Assembly (NCBI GenBank): GCA_021199145.1
Contig: JAJQIP010000014.1
Span: 1-6,380, forward strand
Direction of reading: 5' to 3'
Source of the DNA: Porphyromonadaceae bacterium
GTDB taxonomy: Bacteria; Bacteroidota; Bacteroidia; Bacteroidales; UBA11471
DNA: 6,380 nucleotides
Of the stretch, positions 1 to 5,858 are shown in pieces. Position numbers and translations under genes: made by a program. The notes below the pieces were generated by a model, which was given only the letters and a program-made list of their open reading frames with translations, was not told the origin of the DNA and made no database searches. The first letter of the stretch is position 1. Every line of letters starts with the position of its first letter.

Positions 1-349
1 CTATAAAGATTTCGGAACTTGTTCGGCGGAGAGTTGCGATTATGCCGATTATGCCCATCCCTTAGCCCTTGCTATCGAGAAGGGGGAGTGTTATCCCGGT
101 GTTGCGATTTGTGGCAGTGGAAACGGTATAGGCATGACCCTTAATAAACATCAGGGTATACGGGCCGCACTTTGTTGGACAGAGGAAATCTCCCGACTAG
201 CCCGTCAGCATAATGATGCCAATGTGTGTGTCATGCCTGCCCGTTTTATTGATATTGATACGGCCCGTCGTATTGTGGAGGCTTTTTTCCATACAGGTTT
301 TGACGGTGGCCGTCATCAACGCCGTATAGATAAGATTCCTGTAAAATAG
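1..349 (+). CDS. rpiB: Ribose-5-phosphate isomerase B, 3' part (5' end outside window)
   Basis: Interconverts ribose 5-phosphate and ribulose 5-phosphate in the cytosolic non-oxidative pentose phosphate pathway. The open frame enters at base 2 and gives 115 residues before the TAG at 347-349. The RpiB/LacAB family is usually about 145-150 residues, so roughly 30 N-terminal residues with the start codon are missing. Visible family marks: DYADYAHPLA near residues 13-22, the active-site loop ICGSGNGIG with its catalytic-type cysteine at visible residue 37, the RQHNDANV segment with the conserved histidine at residue 70, and the C-terminal GGRHQRRIDKI phosphate-binding segment. The protein looks intact to its normal end. 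It is followed by 126 non-coding bases and a new promoter element, so I infer that it is not co-transcribed with the acyltransferase downstream. Family assignment is very secure. Confidence 0.96.
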   Translation, partial: YKDFGTCSAESCDYADYAHPLALAIEKGECYPGVAICGSGNGIGMTLNKHQGIRAALCWTEEISRLARQHNDANVCVMPARFIDIDTARRIVEAFFHTGFDGGRHQRRIDKIPVK

Positions 350-413
350 AGTGAGTTTACGGTATTTTATCAGGGGGTGGGAATGTCTATACATGCGATT
401 TTAATATTTTTTG

Positions 414-422
414 TATCTTTGC
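414..422 (+). promoter_or_regulatory. Bacteroidetes-type -7 promoter element (TATCTTTGC)
   Basis: TATCTTTGC matches the Bacteroidota -7 consensus TAnnTTTGY exactly and sits 54 bases before the ATG at 476. That would place transcription initiation near 428 and give a leader of about 48 bases. No good -33 TTTG lies 19-21 bases upstream; the region there is AT-rich (391-413). It is the natural promoter for the acyltransferase-Stealth-glycosyltransferase operon. It also argues against the longer in-frame start at GTG 377, which would lie upstream of it. Confidence 0.6.
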
Positions 423-475
423 ATTGTCCGAAAAGGAGAATCATTCCTTTGGGATGGACGCACACTGTTGGTACG

Positions 476-1411
476 ATGAAGAATAAAAGTAAAGACGAAG
501 CAACGGCATCTATGTCGTTATCATTGTCTGACACGTTGTTATATTATGTGCTTCTCTTCATTGTCAGAGTCGTGTCACATCTGCCTTTTGGGGTGCTGTA
601 TGCATTGTCCGATATCATATACATTCCCTTTTATCATGTTGTCCGTTATCGGCGGAGGGTAGTGCGAAAGAATCTGACCGAGTCGTTCCCCAACAAAAGC
701 GTAAACGAGATTATACAACTTGAAAAGAGATTTTACCACTTCTTCATCGATATGTGTCTCGAAAGTTTCAAGTTGATGTCTATTAGTGGCGACGAGATAC
801 GCCGGAGAATGAAGTTCGTCAATCCTGAGATATTGCACAAACTGCTTGCTGAGGGTAAGTCAGTATCTGTCTATTTAGGACATTACGGCAATTGGGAGTG
901 GATATCATCGGCAGGTCTTTGGTTTCAGGAAACGACGATAGTGCAGGTTTACCGCAAGTTGAACAATCGTGCGGTGGGTAAAATCATGGGTCAACTGCGC
1001 TGTCGTATGGGTCATGTTTATGTCGATATGCACAACACAGTGCGGTTTATGGCTAATGCGGCACGGGAAAACAAACCCTATGTGTATGGTTTGCTTGCCG
1101 ACCAATCTCCCAAAAAGAGAGATGCAAAAGAATTTGTACTGTTTCTAAATCATTCGGCACCAGTAATTACGGGTACTGAGAAAGCTACGAAACGATACTG
1201 TCATGCGGCCCTGTTTATCGACATGAAGCGAGTCGGGCGGGGTTATTACGAAGGAGAATTAGTTCCGTTACATAATGCCCCCCAGTCGCTGCCTGATTAT
1301 GAATTGACGCACCTTTATTTTCAACATTTGGAAGCTGAGATTCTGCGGCAACCGGAGCTTTACCTTTGGTCGCACAATCGTTTCAAATATGCCAAAGAGG
1401 TTCAACAATAA
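476..1411 (+). CDS. Lipid A biosynthesis acyltransferase (LpxL/HtrB family)
   Basis: Late acyltransferase family that transfers a fatty acyl chain from acyl-ACP to a lipid A precursor at the inner face of the cytoplasmic membrane. The 311-residue product is typical for the family. An N-terminal hydrophobic, membrane-anchoring stretch covers residues 20-55 (LLYYVLLFIVRVVSHLP and onward), followed by a basic YRRRVVRKNL segment. The catalytic HX4(D/E) motif is GHYGNWEW, with His136 and Glu141. Further family blocks are GLLADQSP (205-212), the APVITGTEKATKR block (228-240) and the C-terminal YLWSHNRFK (296-304). I chose ATG 476 because a promoter element at 414-421 lies inside the longer frame from GTG 377. 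TTG 449 and ATG 512 are alternatives. The Stealth gene follows after 21 bases, suggesting an operon. Acyl chain and position (LpxL- or LpxM-like) cannot be read from sequence, so no symbol is given. Confidence 0.93.
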   Translation: MKNKSKDEATASMSLSLSDTLLYYVLLFIVRVVSHLPFGVLYALSDIIYIPFYHVVRYRRRVVRKNLTESFPNKSVNEIIQLEKRFYHFFIDMCLESFKLMSISGDEIRRRMKFVNPEILHKLLAEGKSVSVYLGHYGNWEWISSAGLWFQETTIVQVYRKLNNRAVGKIMGQLRCRMGHVYVDMHNTVRFMANAARENKPYVYGLLADQSPKKRDAKEFVLFLNHSAPVITGTEKATKRYCHAALFIDMKRVGRGYYEGELVPLHNAPQSLPDYELTHLYFQHLEAEILRQPELYLWSHNRFKYAKEVQQ

Positions 1412-1432
1412 GACATTTCGCCCCGAAGGAAG

Positions 1433-2425
1433 ATGGATATAGATTTTGTAATTACCTGGGTTGATATGAACAGCCCCAAGTGGAGAGAGGAGTTTGCGAA
1501 ATATCAAGCTAAAGAGGAGACCGAAAAGAACGGTGTGTCACAAGCACGTTTTCGTGATAATGGCCTTTTGAAATATTGGTTTCGGGGAGTGGACAGATTT
1601 GCACCGTGGGTAAGACGAATCCACTTTATAACCTGTGGACAAACACCCGATTGGCTTGATGTGAACAATCCCAAACTCCATTTGGTAGACCACCGTGAGA
1701 TTATTCCCGAACAATTTCTGCCTACGTTCAACTCGGTTGTCATCGAAAGGTATATACACAAAATACCGAGTCTTGCCGAGCATTTTGTCTATTTCAATGA
1801 CGATTTCTACCTCACAAACTTTGTCGGGCAAGAGCGGTTTTTCAAGGACGGCCTTCCTTGTGACATTGCGGCGTTTTCTTACAATCCGTCGTGGTCGCAA
1901 TGGTACAAAAGGATAAAAAACAACTCTCTCCTTATCAACCGTCACTTCGACAAGAAAGAGGTGATGAGACGGTATCACGACAAGTGGTTCGACAAACGTT
2001 ACGGCGGGAAGGCGGTATGGAATTATCTCCTTTATTTTTACGGTCAATTCATTCCGTTGCGCACACCACACAATGCCCAGCCTTACCTGAAAACCACGTT
2101 CGATGAGGTGTGGGATGCAATGGGAAAAGAGCTTACGGAAACATCCAGCAACAGATTCCGTGTACGGACTGATTTGACTCCCGAGCTTTTCCGTACCTGG
2201 CAGATTTGCCGTGGAAACTTCAGTCCATACAACACATATACAGACACCAAAATGTTTCCTCTCATGATTCGCCCCAGGCAGGCAGTCAAAGCCGTTCGGA
2301 ACCAATCCTACAAACTTGTTTGCCTTAACGATAACGTTCATATCCGCCATTACGATGCCGTGTTGGATCGTCTTCGGATGGCTTTTGAGGAGATTCTGCC
2401 GGAGAAGTCCGGCTTTGAAATATAA
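1433..2425 (+). CDS. Stealth-family sugar-phosphate transferase (first copy)
   Basis: Stealth proteins transfer hexose-1-phosphate or similar sugar-phosphates from nucleotide sugars, making phosphodiester-linked glycans such as some capsules; animal GlcNAc-1-phosphotransferase is related. The 330 residues show the four conserved regions in order. CR1 is IDFVITWVDMNSPKW (3-17). CR2 spans about 39-143, from RFRDNGLLKYWFRGVDRFAPW through LHLVDHREIIP (82-92) to YFNDDFYL (120-127). A CR3-like PHNAQPYLK lies at 212-220, and CR4 runs from CLNDN (297-301) to LPEKSGFE (322-329). No signal peptide or membrane segment is seen, so it is probably cytoplasmic. CR1 has DMNSP where the usual form is DGSDP. 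The start at 1433 is preceded directly by AAGGAAG. The next gene begins 6 bases after its stop, so co-transcription is likely. Substrate sugar and acceptor are unknown. Confidence 0.9.
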   Translation: MDIDFVITWVDMNSPKWREEFAKYQAKEETEKNGVSQARFRDNGLLKYWFRGVDRFAPWVRRIHFITCGQTPDWLDVNNPKLHLVDHREIIPEQFLPTFNSVVIERYIHKIPSLAEHFVYFNDDFYLTNFVGQERFFKDGLPCDIAAFSYNPSWSQWYKRIKNNSLLINRHFDKKEVMRRYHDKWFDKRYGGKAVWNYLLYFYGQFIPLRTPHNAQPYLKTTFDEVWDAMGKELTETSSNRFRVRTDLTPELFRTWQICRGNFSPYNTYTDTKMFPLMIRPRQAVKAVRNQSYKLVCLNDNVHIRHYDAVLDRLRMAFEEILPEKSGFEI

Positions 2426-2431
2426 CGAACA

Positions 2432-3310
2432 ATGAAAAAGGCTATTGCTGAAATCCTTGCAGCACCGATTCCGCAAAAAATGGCCAGAAACCGCTTTCGG
2501 GGTCTTCTCCGCTACGGAATCTTGAATCTCATTCGCCTTAAGAGACGGATAAAGAGCAATTCTACAAGACCTGAATATTACCTTTCTGTTTGTGCAATTG
2601 CGAAAAATGAAGGGCCGTATGTCCGGGAATGGATTGAATGGCATCGCAGTCACGGCGTGGAAAAATTCTTCATTTACGACAACGAAAGCACCGATGATAC
2701 CAAGACAATTCTTGAGCCTTACATAAAATCGGGAGTCGTCGATTACACGTTCTTCCCCGGCATCAGCCGTCAGCTTGCCGCATACGACGATTGCATAGAG
2801 AGACATCGTTTCAGCTCACGCTGGATTGCCTTTATCGATTTGGATGAATTTATCGTTCCCGTTCGTGACGAATCCATTCCGGCCTTTCTCAGAAGGTGCG
2901 AGTCTTTCTCTGCCGTTGAAGTCAACTGGCTCATTTATGGCAGTGGCGGCAGGAGAGAGAAAACGCCGGGAAAGGTGATGGAGCGTTTCCGCTTTCATGC
3001 CACGGAAGATCATCCGTTGAACCGTATGGTGAAAAGTATTGTTGACCCACGCCGAGTCTGTTCGATGATTGGATGTCATGAGGCCGCACGGATTTCTGGT
3101 CGTGCCTGCGATTCCCATCTTCTCCCTGTCAGAAGACATTTTCGCAACCGCCCCGCGCAGCATGATGTGATTCGCATCAACCACTATGCCGTGAAATCGT
3201 ACGAGGAGTTCCTTGGAAAGAAAGCACGCGGTCGTGCCCGTGGTCGCATTAGGAATCGTACGGAAGAATATTTCTTCCAATATGATTTGAACGATATCGA
3301 AGATACGTAA
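2432..3310 (+). CDS. Glycosyltransferase, GT92-like (GT-A fold, DxD type)
   Basis: Predicted inverting glycosyltransferase of the GT92 / Glyco_tranf_2_4 group, with 292 residues. A basic N-terminus (about 1-45, many Lys/Arg with hydrophobic residues) may lie on the membrane surface. The catalytic domain starts with SVCAIAKNEGPYVREWIEWH (52-71) and a GVEKFFIYDNESTDDT segment (75-90), the hallmark of this group. The metal-binding DxD motif lies in AFIDLDEF (Asp136, Asp138). Later blocks are KSIVDPRRV (201-209) and INHYAVKSYEEFLGKKARGR (249-268), which match the family's C-terminal pattern. The tail at 264-276 is very basic (KARGRARGRIRNR). Six bases separate it from the upstream Stealth gene, and it is the last gene of the rightward operon. 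It probably adds a sugar to the same surface glycan; donor and linkage are not readable. Confidence 0.85.
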   Translation: MKKAIAEILAAPIPQKMARNRFRGLLRYGILNLIRLKRRIKSNSTRPEYYLSVCAIAKNEGPYVREWIEWHRSHGVEKFFIYDNESTDDTKTILEPYIKSGVVDYTFFPGISRQLAAYDDCIERHRFSSRWIAFIDLDEFIVPVRDESIPAFLRRCESFSAVEVNWLIYGSGGRREKTPGKVMERFRFHATEDHPLNRMVKSIVDPRRVCSMIGCHEAARISGRACDSHLLPVRRHFRNRPAQHDVIRINHYAVKSYEEFLGKKARGRARGRIRNRTEEYFFQYDLNDIEDT

Positions 3311-3317
3311 ACGCCGG

Positions 3318-4244
3318 TTATTTCTCGAATTGCGATTTGTCGGGAAAGAGTCGGCTAAGGTATTCGATGGTACGCTCCCTGTCTTCGTTGGTGGCGTATT
3401 GTGAGTCATTCATACAAAAGAAGACGGGATTGTATCGTTCGAATTTTGCATAATTCTTTCTATCATGGATGTTAAACTTGAACGATGTCCGCTGTGTGAC
3501 GTATTGTAAGCGCGCACGTTTCTGGGCCAAGAAGGCATAGGAATAAAGACACCGCTCGATATCACTGTCCGCACGCATATGATTTGTAAGCGTGACACTG
3601 ATTTCCCTGTCGAACATCTCTCTAGTCTCTTTAAGGAAGCTCCTCCTGTATGCGTCGATGTTGTGATGTATTTTGCCTGTATAAAACACGCCGTAACGTC
3701 TCTTTACGAGCCGTGCAGCTGTCAGGACAGTTTTATTGTGATTTTTCAATGGATGAAGGACCCGCCCCTTTAGAAAGAAATAAAGTCTTCTAAAATATTT
3801 CCGATTCAGTCGCACAACAGGTAGAGAATCCTTATCGAAGAACATTTCGGGTGTAACCTTTTGGTTGAGCAACATATCGTCGTTTCCGTATAGAAAATAT
3901 TCCGAAAGGTCGGGAATTCTATATATAAAATGTTCTATTACTGAGGAATTGAAACAAGGACGACATATCTCGGGAAGAATTTCGCTGTGGTCCACAATCC
4001 GAATTTTCGGATTTGAGAGGTCAAGCCATTGGGGTGTCTGATTGTCGGTGACGATGAATATTCTCCTAATCCACGGGGCGTACTTCTCTACAGAACGCAA
4101 ACTGTATTTGAGTTCATCGTGGTCGGCGTAGCGGCCTTCGCAGTTCTCTTCCGTGTCTGTGAACTCTCCCGTGCAGGCTTTTTTCTTTGCCATCCACTTC
4201 GGATCGCTACCATCCACCCAAAGATACACTAAATCAACCTCCAT
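3318..4244 (-). CDS. Stealth-family sugar-phosphate transferase (second copy)
   Basis: A second member of the Stealth family, 308 residues, encoded on the opposite strand from the first. CR1 is canonical: VDLVYLWVDGSDPKW (3-17). CR2 covers about 38-140, with GRYADHDELKYSLRSVEKYAPW, IRIVDHSEIL (81-90) and FLYGNDDMLL (117-126). A CR3-like KIHHNIDAYRR is at 191-201. CR4 begins with FFCMND (275-280) and ends in LFPDKSQFEK (299-308). No signal peptide or membrane segment is seen. It resembles the first copy in domain order but differs strongly between CR2 and CR4 (about 145-270), so I infer a different acceptor or donor. It is the distal gene of the leftward pair, 5 bases after the glycosyltransferase stop. 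Its own stop lies 7 bases from the converging operon. Family call secure; substrate unknown. Confidence 0.92.
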   Translation of the reverse strand: MEVDLVYLWVDGSDPKWMAKKKACTGEFTDTEENCEGRYADHDELKYSLRSVEKYAPWIRRIFIVTDNQTPQWLDLSNPKIRIVDHSEILPEICRPCFNSSVIEHFIYRIPDLSEYFLYGNDDMLLNQKVTPEMFFDKDSLPVVRLNRKYFRRLYFFLKGRVLHPLKNHNKTVLTAARLVKRRYGVFYTGKIHHNIDAYRRSFLKETREMFDREISVTLTNHMRADSDIERCLYSYAFLAQKRARLQYVTQRTSFKFNIHDRKNYAKFERYNPVFFCMNDSQYATNEDRERTIEYLSRLFPDKSQFEK

Positions 4245-4249
4245 AATCT

Positions 4250-5044
4250 TTATCGGTTATGATTTATCATCCTTTCCTGTACATCGGGGAAACGCTCTAA
4301 AATCGCTGTGAGTGCCGCATGGTTCCGATCCGTCGTGCCTTTAAAATTTATTGTTTTGAGAGACAAACTCTTCGGCTTTTTTAATCCACGAGGCTTGTTG
4401 CGGCCAAAAGGTACGGGAATCACCGAGACATCGTTTGCCGTTGCCGCCGCCCAAAACCAAATGTCATCGGTCGTCGGAGCCAGGAGGGTGAACAAATCCT
4501 CGTCCAGCATCTCCTTTCTCAGACAATGTGGCGGATACAGAACACCGCTCGATCCTGTTTGCAACGTGTCGTAACGGCGATAAATACGGTGAATAAGAAA
4601 ATTATACCAACGGTATTTTCTCCATTTGCGATAAGGCTTGTCCACTTGAATACGTTTGGCACGGTGAGCCAAGACCGCATCGGGAATTTGAGTGTGAAGG
4701 TTCAACAAGTCCCGAAGCATGTGCTTGTGATACGCTACATCATCATCGACAGTAACAACTATCGCCTCGGGAAAATCTCTCAATGCAGGTATAAGCTTTC
4801 TGTAAGAACGGATGTCACGAGGGTAGTCACAAATCTCAAAAATCGGATTTTCTTGCGCCAAAGCCTTTAAATCCTCAGGCGGACAACCATCGGGGAATTG
4901 CGTAAAAGTAAGATAAAGAATCAGTTTGTCGGGGAGAACCGATCCCTTTAAAATCGAGAGAATGGCTTGCTTTGCGTAAGGAATTGCCGCAGGAAACGAG
5001 GTCATGGAAACTACTACCTGTTGTTTTCGCATTTCAGAAATCAT
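4250..5044 (-). CDS. Glycosyltransferase with GT-A fold (GT2-like)
   Basis: Predicted nucleotide-sugar-dependent glycosyltransferase of 264 residues. The strand after the start, VVVSMTSFPAAI (10-21), is typical of the nucleotide-binding start of a small GT-A domain. DIRSYRKLIPAL (77-88) precedes the metal-binding motif VTVDDDV (97-103, Asp100-Asp102). GSSGVLYPP (164-172) and APTTDDIWFWAA (189-200) sit where GT-A enzymes hold acceptor-binding residues and the acidic catalytic base. A basic, aromatic segment at 138-158 (YRKWRKYRWYNF) may contact membrane or acceptor. No transmembrane helix is seen. Start codons at 5044 and 5032 (ATG, four codons apart) are both possible and neither has a clear Shine-Dalgarno sequence. 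It is the first gene of the leftward pair with the second Stealth gene, behind a long leader. The exact CAZy family is uncertain. Confidence 0.85.
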   Translation of the reverse strand: MISEMRKQQVVVSMTSFPAAIPYAKQAILSILKGSVLPDKLILYLTFTQFPDGCPPEDLKALAQENPIFEICDYPRDIRSYRKLIPALRDFPEAIVVTVDDDVAYHKHMLRDLLNLHTQIPDAVLAHRAKRIQVDKPYRKWRKYRWYNFLIHRIYRRYDTLQTGSSGVLYPPHCLRKEMLDEDLFTLLAPTTDDIWFWAAATANDVSVIPVPFGRNKPRGLKKPKSLSLKTINFKGTTDRNHAALTAILERFPDVQERMINHNR

Positions 5045-5073
5045 CGTAACTGTCTAATTAGGAAAGATTCGAT

Positions 5074-5151
5074 TTATTTTGTTTGGGCATTCACCCCAGC
5101 CGCAGTCTTTCTCGGTGTTGCCACCCCGAGGAATTCGTTGTCGCCGTTCAT
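5074..5151 (-). CDS. Possible leader small ORF, 25 codons, unknown function
   Basis: A complete ATG-to-TAA frame in the leader of the leftward glycosyltransferase operon, ending 29 bases before the glycosyltransferase ATG and in a different frame from it. The product would be soluble and basic towards its end; it contains FLGVATPRKTAAGVNA (residues 7-22) and has no signal peptide or membrane segment. No convincing Shine-Dalgarno sequence precedes it, which is normal for this phylum. Its mRNA could form a hairpin at 5110-5129, with GGTG/CACC closing a GCAA tetraloop and an outer CTC/GAG. It could be a regulatory leader peptide, a real small protein or a chance ORF. I do not recognise the sequence, and its existence as a gene is unproven. 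Confidence 0.35.
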   Translation of the reverse strand: MNGDNEFLGVATPRKTAAGVNAQTK

Positions 5152-5239
5152 TGTAACGTCCGATGCCACCTTGATTCTTTTCCTATAGCACACCTCTATA
5201 ACGCACTATTCTCAGACCTGTAACAGTCAGTAGCATACA

Positions 5240-5248
5240 GCAAAGGTA
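5240..5248 (-). promoter_or_regulatory. Bacteroidetes-type -7 promoter element (TACCTTTGC)
   Basis: On the minus strand TACCTTTGC is an exact match to TAnnTTTGY. Initiation would fall near 5234, giving a leader of about 190 bases before the glycosyltransferase ATG at 5044. No clear -33 TTTG lies at the usual spacing; a TTTTG at 5261-5265 (minus strand) is closer than normal, only 12 bases away. It is the only good match I see upstream of the leftward glycosyltransferase-Stealth pair. Confidence 0.55.
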
Positions 5249-5260
5249 AGCATTATTTCC

Positions 5261-5297
5261 CAAAACCGTTTCTACATTTTTTTAGAGACGGGTTTTG
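5261..5297. repeat. Imperfect inverted repeat upstream of the leftward promoter
   Basis: CAAAACCGTTTCT (5261-5273) pairs with AGAGACGGGTTTTG (5284-5297), with one bulged G, one G-T pair and a 10-base T-rich loop. It lies just upstream of the minus-strand -7 element, spanning roughly the -33 region and beyond. Neither strand shows a T-tract directly after the stem, so it does not look like a terminator. It could be an operator or a chance structure. Confidence 0.45.
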
Positions 5298-5445
5298 ATA
5301 TTGCAAGAAAAAGGGAATTGGCCTATTTTTTCAGACTCGTAAAATGTTTAGTGAGTAATATTTACAAATCCTTTATGATGACTTGGGGAGCAGATAAACA
5401 GCCCTATTTTGATAATCCGAAATAGGCGGGAGAGAGGTATAAAAT

Positions 5446-5483
5446 AAATGCGGATAATCATCATTTTATGATTATCCGCATTT
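5446..5483 (-). terminator. Strong intrinsic terminator of the rubrerythrin-DUF4491 operon
   Basis: AAATGCGGATAATCAT (5446-5461) and ATGATTATCCGCATTT (5468-5483) form a perfect 16-bp stem with a 6-base loop. Read on the minus strand it lies 22 bases after the DUF4491 stop, and the stem runs into a T-rich TTTATTTT. On the plus strand the stem ends in TTTT as well, so it may work in both directions. It separates the stress operon from the glycosyltransferase operon downstream. Confidence 0.88.
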
Positions 5484-5505
5484 TCCGTAAAGTAGTTAAG
5501 GTAGG

Positions 5506-5847
5506 TTAGTTACTGTTTTTTGTGGTGTCATTATCCCATGGATAACGGCGGTTAGGATTGCGGGGGAACCATCCTTTGCGTACCCTTTCTTCTTGTCTGT
5601 AAACTTCCCATACACTCCAAAATGCAGAAAACGCTATTATTCCGCATAAGGCCGAGACAATCAAATTGAGAATCACTATTGAGAGTATGATTCCTATGAT
5701 GCCTATAATGAGAAATATCCAACGGCCACGGATACCCCAATGGTACTCAACTTTGATGACTAAAGGATGAAATATTCCGATAATCAAAAATGTTACAATT
5801 CCTATTACCACTCCCTGTAAATGGAGAAGAATCGTAGAGAAAGACAC
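5506..5847 (-). CDS. Small membrane protein, DUF4491 family
   Basis: A 113-residue integral membrane protein of unknown function. Three hydrophobic segments are visible at about 12-32, 43-61 and 62-80. Family-like features are the IGIFHPLVIKVEYHWG segment (23-38) after the first helix and the charged tail EERVRKGWFPRNPNRR (86-101), probably cytoplasmic. The start is GTG 5847, preceded by AAAAAGG; no ATG lies in a suitable place, and starting at the next GTG would cut into the first helix. It begins 11 bases after the rubrerythrin stop, so the two are probably one transcript ending at the hairpin 5446-5483. Pairing with rubrerythrin suggests, but does not show, a role in stress physiology. The DUF4491 assignment is from memory of the sequence pattern. 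Confidence 0.85.
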   Translation of the reverse strand: MSFSTILLHLQGVVIGIVTFLIIGIFHPLVIKVEYHWGIRGRWIFLIIGIIGIILSIVILNLIVSALCGIIAFSAFWSVWEVYRQEERVRKGWFPRNPNRRYPWDNDTTKNSN

Positions 5848-5858
5848 CCTTTTTCAGA

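Larger units (their letters stand above)
5045..5505. other. Gene-poor interval: leader, promoter, inverted repeats and terminator
   Basis: 461 bases without a gene of ordinary size. Reading right to left it contains the terminator of the DUF4491 operon (5446-5483), an AT-rich spacer with a short inverted repeat CCTATTT/AAATAGG (5403-5426), an imperfect inverted repeat (5261-5297), a minus-strand promoter element (5241-5248) and a leader of roughly 190 bases with a possible 25-codon ORF (5074-5151). I recognise no known riboswitch, tRNA or mobile-element remnant in it. Confidence 0.7.

Noticed and set aside
342..369. Inverted repeat TAAAATA/TATTTTA over the rpiB stop codon as a terminator
   Set aside because: Seven A-T-only pairs with a 14-base loop and no T-tract after it would be too weak for an intrinsic terminator.
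377..475. Upstream extension of the acyltransferase to GTG 377
   Set aside because: It would place the start upstream of the TATCTTTG promoter element and adds residues that do not look like the family's N-terminus.
1361..1369. TACCTTTGG, a -7-like element 64 bases before the first Stealth gene
   Set aside because: It encodes the conserved YLW of the acyltransferase C-terminus and lacks a -33 element at the right spacing, so it is probably coincidental. An internal promoter cannot be fully excluded.
1538..2806. A 422-codon open frame on the minus strand opposite the first Stealth gene and the GT92-like gene
   Set aside because: It crosses two well-supported plus-strand genes with clear family motifs and their intergenic gap, and its translation shows no recognisable domain. 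It is a shadow of the codon use on the other strand.
2816..3409. A 197-codon minus-strand frame opposite the GT92-like gene and overlapping the end of the second Stealth gene
   Set aside because: It lies antisense to the DLDEF-containing glycosyltransferase domain, overlaps a secure gene and has no family pattern.
3318..4244. A possible recent duplication of the Stealth genes
   Set aside because: The two proteins share conserved-region motifs and order but differ widely elsewhere and lie in opposite orientation with different partner genes, so they are old paralogues or separately acquired.
5375..5425. A 16-codon plus-strand ORF starting ATGATG
   Set aside because: It has no promoter, is very short and overlaps the inverted repeat 5403-5426; nothing supports translation.
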